DNA from: Clostridia bacterium
GTDB lineage: Bacteria; Bacillota; Clostridia; Peptostreptococcales; Anaerovoracaceae
Direction of reading: 5' to 3'
Assembly: GCA_900754795.1 (NCBI GenBank)
Contig: CAAEEA010000059.1
Location: 1 to 44,954 of the forward strand
DNA length: 44,954 nt
Shown: in pieces, positions 8,599 through 18,228 of the stretch
How the letters are laid out: each line of letters starts with the position of its first letter
How positions within the stretch are numbered: the first letter of the stretch is position 1
Made by a program: the position numbers and the translations under genes
Notes under the pieces: generated by a model
Database searches by the model: none
The model's input: the letters and a program-made list of their open reading frames with translations, nothing else
Told to the model about the DNA's origin: nothing

Positions 8599-9242
8599 TA
8601 CAGTCCCTCTAATATCTCCATGAGTTCCATAGGTTCGCTTATGGTATAATCGACGCGGCAGTCTTCCATGTCCTCTGAGGCTCCTGTGACGGCCCATCCT
8701 ACCAGCACGGTCCTGATACCGGCTCCGCCGGCACATTTCATGTCAAACAAGCTGTCTCCTATCATCACGGTTTCCTCCGGTCCGGCGTCCAGTTTTGCCA
8801 GACCCAGAAGGGCGGGCTCAGGATCAGGCTTATGCTTATCCGTATCATCGCAGGTTACTATATCGTCAAAATATCCGGCTATGCCGAACATATCAAGGTA
8901 GTTAAGAGTGCTCTCTCTGGTGCGGGAAGTGACTATACCGGTCTTATATCCCCTCTCTCTGAGGGCTTTAAGCAGATCTTCCGTGCCCGGAAATATGCTC
9001 ACAAGACGCGGAGCCATTTCTCTCTGCCGCTGTCTGTACACTTCGGCGCTCTCGGCGGGATCCACTTCGGGAAATTCCCTTGCCATTGTTATCAGCAGAG
9101 GCTCTCCGAAAAATTTTGTTATATATTCAACCGGCTGTTCCGGTCGTCCGTAATGGCTGTAAGTATACTGCCATGCTTCTATGATAACGTCATTGGTGTT
9201 TATAAGCGTTCCGTCAAAATCAAATAAAACTGTGTTTACCAT
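8598..9242 (-). CDS. HAD-superfamily phosphatase, PpaX/Gph-like
   Basis: The 214-residue protein opens with the HAD motif I FDFDGTLINTND (nucleophile Asp and second Asp), has motif II in GIVTSRT and motif III/IV in KHKPDPEPALL and MIGDSLFDMKCAGGAG. This is the phosphoglycolate phosphatase/pyrophosphatase PpaX group. The substrate is not determined; pyrophosphate or phosphoglycolate are the usual ones. An ATG at 9242 fits the family start (MVNTVLFDFDGTL). A GTG at 9254 would add four residues. The stop overlaps the addB start. Confidence 0.85.
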   Translation of the reverse strand: MVNTVLFDFDGTLINTNDVIIEAWQYTYSHYGRPEQPVEYITKFFGEPLLITMAREFPEVDPAESAEVYRQRQREMAPRLVSIFPGTEDLLKALRERGYKTGIVTSRTRESTLNYLDMFGIAGYFDDIVTCDDTDKHKPDPEPALLGLAKLDAGPEETVMIGDSLFDMKCAGGAGIRTVLVGWAVTGASEDMEDCRVDYTISEPMELMEILEGL

Positions 9243-9268
9243 ACCTGTTCTCACTTTGGTTTTCGCCT

Positions 9269-11443
9269 CTAAAATTTCATTGTCAGCCCTATCTTTTTCT
9301 TTTCCGGATCGATGGAAATTATCTTAACCTTAACCGTATCTCCTACGGAAACCACGTCCATCGGGTGTTTTACGAACTTATCGCTTAACTGCGATATGTG
9401 TACCAGTCCGTCCTGTTTGACACCGATATCCACAAAAGCTCCGAAATCCACCACATTTCTTACTGTTCCGGTCAGTTCCATATCGACTTTCAGATCCTCG
9501 AAGTTCTTCACATCGTTTCTGAACACCACAGGGGGCGCGTCTTCTCTCGGATCCCTGGCCGGCTTTTTGAGTTCTTCTATTATGTCTGTCAGGGTCATTT
9601 CTCCTATTCCAAGCTCCCCTGCCATGTCGCTGACGCTCTTGGCAAAGCTGCCGGAGCCGTAAACTTTTTTGATCTTGTTTTCAATGGAACTGTCGCCTCC
9701 GCCCTCAATGGAAGACGGGTCTACGCCCAGTTTCTTCATCATGGCTCTGGCCGCCGCATAAGACTCGGGGTGTACCGACGTTGCGTCCAGCGGCTCGTCT
9801 CCGCCTTCTATTCTGAGAAACCCGGCGCACTGGTTAAAAGCTTTTTCACCCAGTTTAGGCACCTTCAGGAGCTGGCCGCGGTCAGTAAATCTTCCGTTTT
9901 CTTCTCTGTAGGCCACTATATTCTTTGCCACAGACGAGTTGATTCCGGCGATATAGGACAGCAGCGACGGCGAAGCGGTGTTCAGATCTACTCCCACTCT
10001 GTTTACGCAGTCTTCTACCACGGCGGAAAGCGCGCTTTCCAGCAGTTTCTGGTTAATGTCGTGCTGATACTGACCTACTCCTATGCTCTTTGGATCTATC
10101 TTTACCAGCTCGGCAAGGGGATCCTGAAGTCTTCTCCCCAGTGACATGGCGCCTCTGGTTGTCACATCAAGATCGGGGTATTCTTCGGCGGCCAGCTTAG
10201 AAGCCGAATATACCGACGCCCCCGCCTCGTTTACTATCGTATACTGTATCGGCAGGCTGTTCTTTTTTATAAAAGCCGCCACCACTTCTTCCGTCTCTCT
10301 GGACGCCGTGCCGTTTCCTATCACTATGATGTCTACATTATATTTGTCCGTCAGTTTTTTCAGGACTGCTTCAGTTCCGGCCACATCATTCTTCGGCTCG
10401 GTCGGGTATACCGTAGTATAAGCTCTCAGCTTGCCGGTGCCGTCGAGTACGGCGACCTTGCAGCCTGTCCTGTAACCCGGATCTATGCTGAGAACCACCT
10501 TGTTCTTTACCGGCGGAGTCATCAGAAGGCTTTCGGTATTTTTTGCGAATATTTTTACCGCCTCGGCCTCGGCTCTTTCGGTAAGGGCGTTCCTCATTTC
10601 CCTTTCTATGGACGGAGCTATCAGCCTCTTGTAAGCGTCGGCTATGGTATCTTCGATCAGTTCTTTAAATATGGATCTGTCGTTTCTGATCACCCTCTTG
10701 GCAATGAGACCTCGCATGGCTGCTTCGTCGGCCTCGACTCTGACTTTGAGCTTCTTTTCCTTTTCGCCGCGGTTGATCGCCAGCACTCTGTGATTAGGTA
10801 TTTTCGCCAGCGCTTCGCTCCTGCCGTAGTACATGTCGTATACTGTTTTTTCTTCAGGATCGACGGCTTCGGCAGATATGACTCCGGACGCGAAGGTTTT
10901 TTGTCTTACGGCTCCGGTAATCTCCGGATCGTCGGCTATCATTTCGGCTATGATGTCTTTGGCTCCCTGCAAAGCCTCCTGAGGTGTGTTTACTTCTTTT
11001 TCTTCATTGACAAAGGCGGCCGCCTCGGACTCAGGATCTCCCTCCGTCTTCTGCTGGGCGCAGATGAGCATCGCCAGAGGCTCAAGGCCTTTTTCCCTCG
11101 CTTTGGAAGCGCGGGTGGCTTTTTTCTGCTTGAAAGGCTTGTACAGATCCTCTACTCTTTGCAGGACTTCAGCCTTTTCTATCTCCTTTTTCAGTTCTTC
11201 GGTAAGTTTGCCCTGCTCGTCAATGAGACGGATGACTTCTTCTTTGCGTTCTTGGAGATTGCGAAGATATCTGAGCCTCTCGTCCATATCCCGGAGGGTC
11301 GTGTCGCTCAGACCTCCGGTTGCTTCCTTACGGTAGCGGGCAATAAAAGGTATGGTATTGCCGTCGTCGATAAGGTTTATGGTGTTTTCCACCTGATTTT
11401 GCCGGAGAGCAAACTCCGCGGCCAGTCTTTGTATAATATCCAT
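9269..11443 (-). CDS. tex: Tex-family RNA-binding protein
   Basis: Tex is a widely conserved cytoplasmic nucleic-acid-binding protein linked to transcription and RNA metabolism. The 724-residue product shows the expected order: N-terminal helical region with TIPFIARYRKEATGGL (about 30), the YqgF-like RNase-H fold (VVLSIDPGYRTGCKVAVLD), helix-hairpin-helix segments (CVNRVGVDLNTASPSLL, LLKVPKLGEKAFNQCAGFLR) and a C-terminal S1 domain (VDFGAFVDIGVKQDGLVHIS, LTMKF end). The start ATG 11443 immediately follows the prfB stop, so the two genes are almost certainly one transcript. Confidence 0.96.
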   Translation of the reverse strand: MDIIQRLAAEFALRQNQVENTINLIDDGNTIPFIARYRKEATGGLSDTTLRDMDERLRYLRNLQERKEEVIRLIDEQGKLTEELKKEIEKAEVLQRVEDLYKPFKQKKATRASKAREKGLEPLAMLICAQQKTEGDPESEAAAFVNEEKEVNTPQEALQGAKDIIAEMIADDPEITGAVRQKTFASGVISAEAVDPEEKTVYDMYYGRSEALAKIPNHRVLAINRGEKEKKLKVRVEADEAAMRGLIAKRVIRNDRSIFKELIEDTIADAYKRLIAPSIEREMRNALTERAEAEAVKIFAKNTESLLMTPPVKNKVVLSIDPGYRTGCKVAVLDGTGKLRAYTTVYPTEPKNDVAGTEAVLKKLTDKYNVDIIVIGNGTASRETEEVVAAFIKKNSLPIQYTIVNEAGASVYSASKLAAEEYPDLDVTTRGAMSLGRRLQDPLAELVKIDPKSIGVGQYQHDINQKLLESALSAVVEDCVNRVGVDLNTASPSLLSYIAGINSSVAKNIVAYREENGRFTDRGQLLKVPKLGEKAFNQCAGFLRIEGGDEPLDATSVHPESYAAARAMMKKLGVDPSSIEGGGDSSIENKIKKVYGSGSFAKSVSDMAGELGIGEMTLTDIIEELKKPARDPREDAPPVVFRNDVKNFEDLKVDMELTGTVRNVVDFGAFVDIGVKQDGLVHISQLSDKFVKHPMDVVSVGDTVKVKIISIDPEKKKIGLTMKF

Positions 11444-12545
11444 TTAATCTTCCTTTTGTTTGAGTTTTTCGTTTATAAAGTAGTCCAGATCGCCGTCCAT
11501 GACTCCGTCGACATTGGCGGTCTCGGCTCCCGTCCTGTGATCTTTTACCATGGTGTATGGCTGAAAAACATAGGAACGGATCTGGGATCCCCAGGTATTC
11601 ATGGAATAGTCCCCTTTGAGTTCTTTGAGGTTCTCCTTGTGTTCCTGTTCTTTGAGTTCGGCCAGTTTGGACATGAGTATCTTCATGGCCATTTCCTTAT
11701 TCTGGTGCTGGCTGCGCTCATTTTGACACGTTACGACAATGTTGGTCGGCAGATGAGTTATCCTGATCGCCGAGTCCGTCTTGTTTACGTGCTGGCCTCC
11801 GGCTCCGCTGCTGCGGTAGGTATCGATACGCAGATCTTCGGGATCTATCTCCACGGAAAGATCTTCTTCTATCTCCGGAACCACTTCAAGCTGCGCAAAG
11901 GATGTCTGTCTCTTCCCGGCGGCGTTGAAAGGTGAAATGCGTACCAGCCTGTGCACGCCTTTCTCGTTCTTCAGATAGCCGTAGGCGTTCTCTCCCTCGA
12001 CGATGAGTGTCGCGCTCTTGATTCCCGCCTCGGTATCGTCCTGGAGGTCTACGAGATTGACTTTGTATCCTTTTTTCTCGCACCACCTTGTGTACATTCT
12101 CAGGAGCATGGACGCCCAGTCCATGGCGTCCACTCCGCCTGTTCCGGCGTGGATGGAGACGATGGCGCCGCACTTGTCATACTTGCCGTTGAGGAGGGTT
12201 TTGACTCTCATGTCTTCAACTCTCTCCGCGGCGTCGTCAAACATGGCCTGTATCTCTTCGGCTACGGCCTGATCGTCATCGCCGGTCATCTCTATGAGTT
12301 CTTCGATGTCGTCAAGAGTGCCGCATAGCTCTTCGTAAGAGTTTACCTTATCCTCCATGTTTTTCTTTTCTTTCATTACTTTCTGGGCGTAATCGGGATC
12401 GCTCCAGAAATCTTCCTGTTCTATTTCTCTGTTGGTTCTGTCCAGTTCCTCTCTGATCCCAGGCAGGTCAAAGAGAGTCACCGACTTCTGTCAGGACAGC
12501 CCGCACCGCGGGGATCTGGCTCTTGATATTCTCAAGCTGGATCAT
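11444..12545 (-). CDS. prfB: Peptide chain release factor 2, with programmed +1 frameshift
   Basis: RF2 ends translation at UGA and UAA. Translation starts at ATG 12545 (MIQLENIKSQIPAVRAVL..., AAAAGGAG upstream), runs 25 codons to CTT (12473-12471), meets an in-frame TGA (12470-12468) and shifts +1 to continue as LDLPGIREELDRTNREIEQE. The remaining frame encodes the tRNA-mimic domain, the catalytic GGQ loop (SSGAGGQHVNKTDSA) and a stop-codon-recognition domain of normal size. The gene is a single autoregulated unit, not a 5'-truncated one. tex follows directly. Confidence 0.96.
12467..12473 (-). promoter_or_regulatory. RF2 programmed frameshift site CTT-TGA-C
   Basis: The minus strand reads CTTTGAC at codons 25-26 of prfB. 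A Shine-Dalgarno-like GGTGA ends four bases upstream of CTT, as in known RF2 genes, where it promotes slippage. Low RF2 favours the shift and so restores RF2. Confidence 0.93.
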
Positions 12546-12629
12546 AGTCTCACTCCTTTTCTCAGTTTAAGCCCATAAGCCGTGTTATTACACGGCCGCC
12601 GCACTTTTAGGGCGGCTGTGACGGGACTT

Positions 12630-13682
12630 CTATTTCTTATTGACAAAAAAATTATTAAATACCGCGGCGATCAGTCCTCCAAAGAAGCGGCAGCCGATAC
12701 CAAACACGCAGAACATTACCGGGCGAAGATAAAATATCTTCATCAGCAGCCGCATGAAAGCGAATCTCCGCTTTAAACCTTTCATGTAACGGCGATATAG
12801 TTCTTTTTTGCCGGCAGCGACAGCCTCGGCGCATGTCCGGCCGCTGCCGAGCGCGTATCTGAGTCCTGAGAGCGTGAACGGGTCACATGCTCCCGCCGCG
12901 TCGCCCGCGTAATATATGTCGTCTTCTGTGACCGGATCTGAAACGTACATGGGCGTAAACGCGCCGTGAAGGTCTGCAATGTCCGCCTCAATGCCTATGT
13001 CGCTGAGGAAACCGCGGAAAATCTCATTGTAGTTGAGCGCCGGGTCGTATCTGTCCGTCAGTCCCGCATTGGTGAATCCGCCGTGGGAACTGACCCAGCC
13101 GTAGCCGTGCGCGCTGACGCCGAAGTGTATCTGAATTTCTTCTTCCCGCTCCGAGGCAAATACGAGCTGCATGGCAATGTTCCTGGGTCTTTCTTCTCTG
13201 TATCTGCTGCTGTATCCGCCGGAGCCGTCGGCAAAGATCAGATTTTCGTAACGAATCGCCTCTCCGTCAGTGGTCAGAAGGATATGTCCGGCGCGGTCAT
13301 GAGAAGCGATCGCCGTATTTTCTCTTATCTCTATACCCTTTGACGCCGCCAGCTCAAAGAAAGCATTATCAAGCTCCACTCTGTCAATGCGGCGGTTCGT
13401 ATAGAGAAACTTATTGTCGATGGTCTGGCACTTTCTGTACCGGCAGAAAATCTTAAAGTCCTTTATCAGGGAATAATTGACGCTTTCCACGTCAAGACCG
13501 AATTCGCCATAAACTTCGCGCGTCTTGCCGGTTATATATCCGGCGCAGCATTTGTAGCGGGGAAACCTGTATCGTTCAATGACGAGTATCTCTTTTCCAA
13601 GGCCGAGACGCTCAAAGGTCAGAGCCGCCGCCAGCCCCGCGGGTCCCGCGCCGACGATGACGGCTTTATAGATTTTTTCCAT
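12630..13682 (-). CDS. FAD-dependent oxidoreductase, geranylgeranyl-reductase family
   Basis: The 350-residue protein starts MEKIYKAVIVGAGPAGLAAA, a dinucleotide-binding GxGxxG fold. Motifs of the geranylgeranyl reductase/BchP-like group follow: RYKCCAGYITGKTREVYGEF, then YAGDAAGACDPFTLSGLRYA for the FAD ribityl site, and a hydrophobic C terminus (FFGGLIAAVFNNFFVNKK). In anaerobes such enzymes reduce isoprenoid or quinone-like double bonds; the substrate here is unknown. The ATG at 13682 overlaps the secA stop as TAATG, so it is translationally coupled to secA. The 84-bp gap to prfB has two GC-rich hairpins (12579-12596 and about 12595-12618) without T-runs. Confidence 0.78.
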   Translation of the reverse strand: MEKIYKAVIVGAGPAGLAAALTFERLGLGKEILVIERYRFPRYKCCAGYITGKTREVYGEFGLDVESVNYSLIKDFKIFCRYRKCQTIDNKFLYTNRRIDRVELDNAFFELAASKGIEIRENTAIASHDRAGHILLTTDGEAIRYENLIFADGSGGYSSRYREERPRNIAMQLVFASEREEEIQIHFGVSAHGYGWVSSHGGFTNAGLTDRYDPALNYNEIFRGFLSDIGIEADIADLHGAFTPMYVSDPVTEDDIYYAGDAAGACDPFTLSGLRYALGSGRTCAEAVAAGKKELYRRYMKGLKRRFAFMRLLMKIFYLRPVMFCVFGIGCRFFGGLIAAVFNNFFVNKK

Positions 13683-16465
13683 TACTGCCGGTTCTCCATG
13701 TCTTTTTTCATGCAGCAGTTTTTGTATTTTTTTCTGCTGCCGCAAGGACAAGGATCATTGCGTCCCACTTTTGGGGCTTCGCGCCTGTATGTCTCCGGCT
13801 TTCTGGCCTGCTGCGGCTCCGGCGCCGCCTGCGGCATGGCGCCCCGCGCCATCTGCGGCCCCGCGGGGGCCGCGGGGTCGGAGCCGCCGCGGAATTCGTC
13901 TTTACGGCTTGTAACGCTGACAATAATCTGGCGTCTCCTGGCGTCTGTGTGAACAGTGACGCTGTAACAGTTGCGGACGGTTTCTTCACGTATCTCGGCG
14001 ATCATGGCCTCAAACATGTCGAATCCCTCGGAGGCGTACGCGTTCACAGGGTTGATATGTCCGAGCTGTCTGAGCCCTATTCCCTGTCTCAGTTCATCCA
14101 TGGCCTCGATCTGATCCATCCAGCGATTGTCAACAACTCTCAGGAGGATCATCTTTTCCGCGTTCCTCATGTGCTCCTCGCCTACCTCCGCTTCTTTCTT
14201 TTCATAAAGACCGCGGAAGATCTGCAGCACATCTTCTTTCAGTTTTTCGTCGGTAAGTTCGGTTTTTTCCTCATCGGTATATGATATTCCCTCAAACAGA
14301 GGCGTTATCTCTCTGAGGTTTTCGTTAAGAGTATCAAAGTCCCATTCTTCCGGGAATTTGCTGGCGATCACTATCGGTTCTACGGTGGTCGTAACCAGAT
14401 CTTCCATCATCTCCATGATGTACTCTCTGATATTGTCGCCGAAAAGAACTCTGCGGCGCTGTTCATAGATGACTTCACGCTGCTTGTTCATCACGTTGTC
14501 ATACTGGAGGACATTTTTTCTTATTTCAAAGTTTACGCTCTCCACTTTTTTCTGAGCGCCTTCTATTCTCCTCGAAAGCATTCCTGCGGCAAGAGCTTCC
14601 TCCTGCATACCGAACCTGTCCATGATCCCCTGAATCTTTTCGCCGCCGAAGCGCCTCATAAGATCATCTTCAAGAGAAATGAAAAACTGGGTCTGTCCCG
14701 GATCTCCCTGACGTCCGGCACGTCCCCGGAGCTGATTGTCAATACGCCTCGACTCGTGGCGTTCCGTACCGATGATTGAAAGTCCGCCCAGAGCTATGAC
14801 CTTTTGCTGCTCTTCTTTGCGTTCCGGAGTATATTTTTCAAGAAGCTGTCTGAAAACCGTCCTGGCATCGTTGAGCACGGGATCGGTACTGTTTACAAAG
14901 CTGGTCGCAAAAGAGATCTGCTCCGGCGTATATTCGAGCTTCTCCATTTCTCTCCGCGCCTCGAATTCCGGGTTTCCTCCCAGAATAATGTCGGTGCCTC
15001 GGCCGGCCATGTTCGTGGCTATGGTCACGGCTCCCAGACGGCCCGCTTCAGCGATTATCTGAGCTTCTTTTTCGTGGTGTTTGGCGTTGAGTACATTGTG
15101 GCGTATCCCTCTTTTTTTGAGGAGTCCGCTGAGAAGTTCTGAATTTTCTATGGAGATAGTGCCCACCAGAACAGGCTGACCGGTTTCGTGAATCTGAGCT
15201 ATCCTGTCGATTATGGCCTTAAACTTGGCGGCAGTGGACGCGAAGACGGCATCATCAAGATCCTCTCTTGTTACCGGCTTGTTGGTCGGGATTACTACCA
15301 CGTCCATGTTATATATCTCTCTGAATTCATCTTCTTCTGTCTTGGCGGTACCGGTCATTCCTGCCAGTTTGCCGTACATGCGGAAATAATTCTGAAGAGT
15401 TATGGTGGCAAGCGTCCTGTTTTCTGAACGCACCATTACCTTTTCTTTTGCTTCTATGGCCTGATGGAGACCGTTGCTGTATCTGCGGCCGAACATGAAA
15501 CGTCCCGTGAACTCATCTACGATGATGATTTCTCCGTCCCTGACGATATAGTCAACGTCTCTTTTCATTATGTTTCTGGCTTTGAGCGCCTGGACAACAT
15601 GATGGTTTATTTCCATGTTTTCCGGATCGCCCAGGTTCTCTATGCCGAAAAACTTTTCGCATTTAGCTATACCGTCATCGGTAAGGGTGACTTTTTTATC
15701 TTTTTCATCTATAGTAAAATCTTCTTCTATCCTGAGCCTCTTAACGCATGAGTCGGCTCTTTCATAAAGATCCGTAGCCTTGTCGCTGCGTCCGGAAATA
15801 ATCAGAGGCGTCCTTGCCTCATCTATGAGTATGGAATCCACCTCGTCGACGATGGCGTAATGGAGTTCTCTCTGAGTGAGCTGTTCCCTGTATATCGCCA
15901 TATTATCTCTAAGGTAATCGAATCCGAATTCATTGTTCGTTCCGTAGGTGATATCGGCGTTGTAGGCGGCTCTCTTGGCGTCATCGCTCATATCATGAAC
16001 GATACAGCCGACCGAAAGCCCGAGGAAAGTATAAATCTTTCCCATCCACTCGGCGTCTCGCTTTGCAAGATAATCGTTGACGGTAACCACGTGTACGCCT
16101 TTGCCCTCAAGGGCGTTGAGATAGGCCGCCAGTGTAGCCACGAGGGTCTTACCTTCACCTGTCTTCATTTCGGCTATCCTGCCCTGATGAAGGACAATAC
16201 CGCCTATTACCTGAACCCGGAAATGTTTCATTCCCACGCTTCTCCACGCTCCTTCACGGCATACGGCGAAAGCTTCCGGCAGGATGTCGTCAAGGGTTTC
16301 TCCCCGCGCTATCCGTTCTTTGAACTGTTCTGTTTTTTCTCTCAGCTGATCGTCTGTAAGGGCGGCTGTCTGTTCTTCGAGAGCCATGACCTGATCGGCT
16401 ATTTTTTCTATTTTTTTTACTTCCCTGGAGTTGAGATCTCCAAGGACTTTTTCCATTAAACCCAT
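13682..16465 (-). CDS. secA: Preprotein translocase ATPase SecA
   Basis: SecA drives secretory proteins through SecYEG. The 927-residue protein has nucleotide-binding domain 1 with MKTGEGKT (Walker A, about 103) and VDEVDSILIDEA (Walker B), the preprotein-binding insertion, NBD2 with RIDNQLRGRAGRQGDPGQTQ, the helical scaffold and wing, and the C-terminal zinc SEC-C motif KVGRNDPCPCGSRKKYKNCC. A Pro/Ala/Gln-rich linker (GGSDPAAPAGPQMARG...) precedes that motif. The start is ATG 16465, after AAAGGGG. It is divergent from birA. Confidence 0.98.
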   Translation of the reverse strand: MGLMEKVLGDLNSREVKKIEKIADQVMALEEQTAALTDDQLREKTEQFKERIARGETLDDILPEAFAVCREGAWRSVGMKHFRVQVIGGIVLHQGRIAEMKTGEGKTLVATLAAYLNALEGKGVHVVTVNDYLAKRDAEWMGKIYTFLGLSVGCIVHDMSDDAKRAAYNADITYGTNNEFGFDYLRDNMAIYREQLTQRELHYAIVDEVDSILIDEARTPLIISGRSDKATDLYERADSCVKRLRIEEDFTIDEKDKKVTLTDDGIAKCEKFFGIENLGDPENMEINHHVVQALKARNIMKRDVDYIVRDGEIIIVDEFTGRFMFGRRYSNGLHQAIEAKEKVMVRSENRTLATITLQNYFRMYGKLAGMTGTAKTEEDEFREIYNMDVVVIPTNKPVTREDLDDAVFASTAAKFKAIIDRIAQIHETGQPVLVGTISIENSELLSGLLKKRGIRHNVLNAKHHEKEAQIIAEAGRLGAVTIATNMAGRGTDIILGGNPEFEARREMEKLEYTPEQISFATSFVNSTDPVLNDARTVFRQLLEKYTPERKEEQQKVIALGGLSIIGTERHESRRIDNQLRGRAGRQGDPGQTQFFISLEDDLMRRFGGEKIQGIMDRFGMQEEALAAGMLSRRIEGAQKKVESVNFEIRKNVLQYDNVMNKQREVIYEQRRRVLFGDNIREYIMEMMEDLVTTTVEPIVIASKFPEEWDFDTLNENLREITPLFEGISYTDEEKTELTDEKLKEDVLQIFRGLYEKKEAEVGEEHMRNAEKMILLRVVDNRWMDQIEAMDELRQGIGLRQLGHINPVNAYASEGFDMFEAMIAEIREETVRNCYSVTVHTDARRRQIIVSVTSRKDEFRGGSDPAAPAGPQMARGAMPQAAPEPQQARKPETYRREAPKVGRNDPCPCGSRKKYKNCCMKKDMENRQ

Positions 16466-16504
16466 TATTTCCCCTTTCCTGGTTATTCAAGTCAATTTGG
16501 TTTA

Positions 16505-16513
16505 ATTATACCA
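16505..16513 (-). promoter_or_regulatory. Extended -10 promoter of secA
   Basis: The minus strand reads TGGTATAAT (TGn then TATAAT at 16510-16505), 40 bases before the secA start. No good -35 is visible, which fits an extended -10 promoter. Confidence 0.6.
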
Positions 16514-16567
16514 TGACGCGGCTTCATATTCCAGATGTTTTTATGTCACCTTGTACTATAAAAGTGG

Positions 16568-16596
16568 TTGACAATGCCGCGCCGTCATTATATACT
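16568..16596 (+). promoter_or_regulatory. Consensus sigma-A promoter of birA-bioY
   Basis: TTGACA (16568-16573), a 17-base spacer, then TATACT (16591-16596). It lies 27 bases before the birA start, after which AGGAGGA forms the ribosome binding site. I see no clear palindromic BirA operator over it. Confidence 0.85.
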
Positions 16597-16622
16597 AACT
16601 ACACAAAACAGGAGGATATTTT

Positions 16623-17621
16623 ATGTCAACAAAATTAAAAGTTCTTGAAATCTTCCGCCAGAAAGGCGAGGAATACATTTCGGGGCAGCAGCTGGGAGAA
16701 GCGCTGGGAGTTTCTCGCAACTCTGTATGGAAAGCAATAAAAACCCTCCGGCAGGAAGGCTTTGAAATAGAGTCAAAGTCTGCCGTCGGTTACCGCCTGA
16801 TCCGTCAGGGCAACACTCTGTCAGCTTCGTGTATCAGCGACGCCCTTGATTTTCCATGTGATGTGACGGTGCTTGACGAAGTGGATTCTACCAACGATTA
16901 CGCCAAGAGGCTTTCTGATACAACAAGACCGTCTCTCATAATCGCCGACTCTCAGACCCGCGGACGAGGCCGTCTCGGTCGGTCTTTTTATTCTCCTCAC
17001 GCAAAGGGACTCTACATGACTATATCTTTTGTCCCGGATTTCGGACTTGACCGTGCCATGATGACCTCTACCATAGCGGCTCTCGCGGTATGCCGCGCCA
17101 TTGAAGAGACGGCCGGTATCGCGCCGAAAATTAAATGGGTCAACGATATTTATATCGGCGACAAAAAAATCTGCGGAATACTTACAGAAGCCGAAAGTAA
17201 TTTTGAGACGGGAAGTATCAGCCGAATATATGTCGGCGTAGGCGTCAACTGCTTTGAACAGGTCTTTCCTGATGAGATAGCCTCCAGGGCGTCTTACATA
17301 ACATCTCCGCGCCGTGAATTTACTCGGGGCGAGCTGGCCGCGGCCATCGCGAATACGTTTTTTGAGCTGACAGATTCTTTTGACCGGCGCCGTATACTGC
17401 GCGACTACAAGTCGCGTTCCATGATCCTCGGTCAGCCTGTTCTTCTGTACGGCACTTCTTTCGGAGAACTGCCGGAAAACGGAGGCCGCGGCATACGGGC
17501 GCGCGCCATAGATATTGACGAAAACGGAGGTCTCGTGGTGGAATACCTGGAAGGCCGCAAAGCCCGTGAAATGGAAACTGTAACCAGCGGGGAAGTCACC
17601 GTAAGGAGCGGCCGTCCATGA
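16623..17621 (+). CDS. birA: Biotin-protein ligase / biotin repressor BirA
   Basis: BirA makes biotinyl-AMP and attaches biotin to carboxylase carrier domains. With its DNA-binding domain it can also repress biotin genes. The 332-residue protein has an N-terminal winged HTH (about 8-65, YISGQQLGEALGVSRNSVWK), the catalytic BPL domain with GRGRLGRSFYSPHAKGLYMT (biotin/ATP loop) and KWVNDIYIGDKKICGIL, and a C-terminal SH3-like domain. The HTH makes it the regulatory (class II) type. It overlaps bioY by ATGA, so ligase and biotin uptake are co-expressed. Confidence 0.95.
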   Translation: MSTKLKVLEIFRQKGEEYISGQQLGEALGVSRNSVWKAIKTLRQEGFEIESKSAVGYRLIRQGNTLSASCISDALDFPCDVTVLDEVDSTNDYAKRLSDTTRPSLIIADSQTRGRGRLGRSFYSPHAKGLYMTISFVPDFGLDRAMMTSTIAALAVCRAIEETAGIAPKIKWVNDIYIGDKKICGILTEAESNFETGSISRIYVGVGVNCFEQVFPDEIASRASYITSPRREFTRGELAAAIANTFFELTDSFDRRRILRDYKSRSMILGQPVLLYGTSFGELPENGGRGIRARAIDIDENGGLVVEYLEGRKAREMETVTSGEVTVRSGRP

Positions 17622-18166
17622 AAAAAATATCTCTCATAGGGGTATTTGCCGCTGTGACAGCAATCTGCTCCTGGATAAACATCCCTTTGTTTTTTACTCC
17701 CGTGCCTGTCAACCTTGCCCTTATCGGTCCTTACGCGGCCGGCTGTTTGCTCGGCAGCCGCTCAGGTTTTTTGAGCCAGATGATCTATATCATGCTGGGC
17801 TTGCTCGGCATACCGGTGTTTGCCGGTTTTACGGGCGGAGCGGCAGTACTTGCGGGTCCTACCGGCGGTTTCATAGCGGGATACGCCGTATGCGCTCTCA
17901 TCTGCGGGGCTTACAGCCGCAGGGGACTCCGCTTCCGCGGTCTGTCGGATCTGTCACGCGCCGCCGCTTTTATGACGGCGGGGCTTTTGGCCTGCTATGG
18001 GCTGGGACTTTTATGGTACATGGCGGTCACCGGCTCCTCTCTGTGGTCGGGCCTGATTGCCTGTGTGCTTCCATTTCTTCCCGGGGACGCGGTCAAGATA
18101 GTCTGCGCCGTTTTGCTGTGCAGGAGGCTTTGGCCGGTCGTCTCTTCTTTCACGGCGGAGAGCTGA
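17618..18166 (+). CDS. bioY: BioY, substrate-binding subunit of a biotin ECF transporter
   Basis: BioY is the membrane S component that captures biotin and works with the shared EcfAA'T module, which is not in the window. The 182-residue protein is highly hydrophobic with about six membrane segments. The family segment FFTPVPVNLALIGPYAAGCL lies near residue 27, followed by GGPTGGFI-type loops (AVLAGPTGGFIAGYAVC). It is coupled to birA by a 4-bp overlap and followed by a strong terminator. Confidence 0.93.
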   Translation: MKKISLIGVFAAVTAICSWINIPLFFTPVPVNLALIGPYAAGCLLGSRSGFLSQMIYIMLGLLGIPVFAGFTGGAAVLAGPTGGFIAGYAVCALICGAYSRRGLRFRGLSDLSRAAAFMTAGLLACYGLGLLWYMAVTGSSLWSGLIACVLPFLPGDAVKIVCAVLLCRRLWPVVSSFTAES

Positions 18167-18182
18167 AAACATATCTGAAAGC

Positions 18183-18228
18183 AAAACCGCTGTCCTTGAT
18201 CTGCGCGACGGGACAGCGGTTTTCTTTA
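18183..18228 (+). terminator. Intrinsic terminator of birA-bioY
   Basis: A perfect 13-bp inverted repeat (AAAACCGCTGTCC at 18183-18195 and its complement at 18211-18223) ends in TTTTCTTT. The opposite strand also ends in TTTT, so it may serve the converging minus-strand gene. Confidence 0.85.

Noticed and set aside
10790..11935. Plus-strand 381-codon open frame
   Set aside because: It is antisense to tex and prfB, which are certain genes; the codons mirror those genes and no start signals exist.
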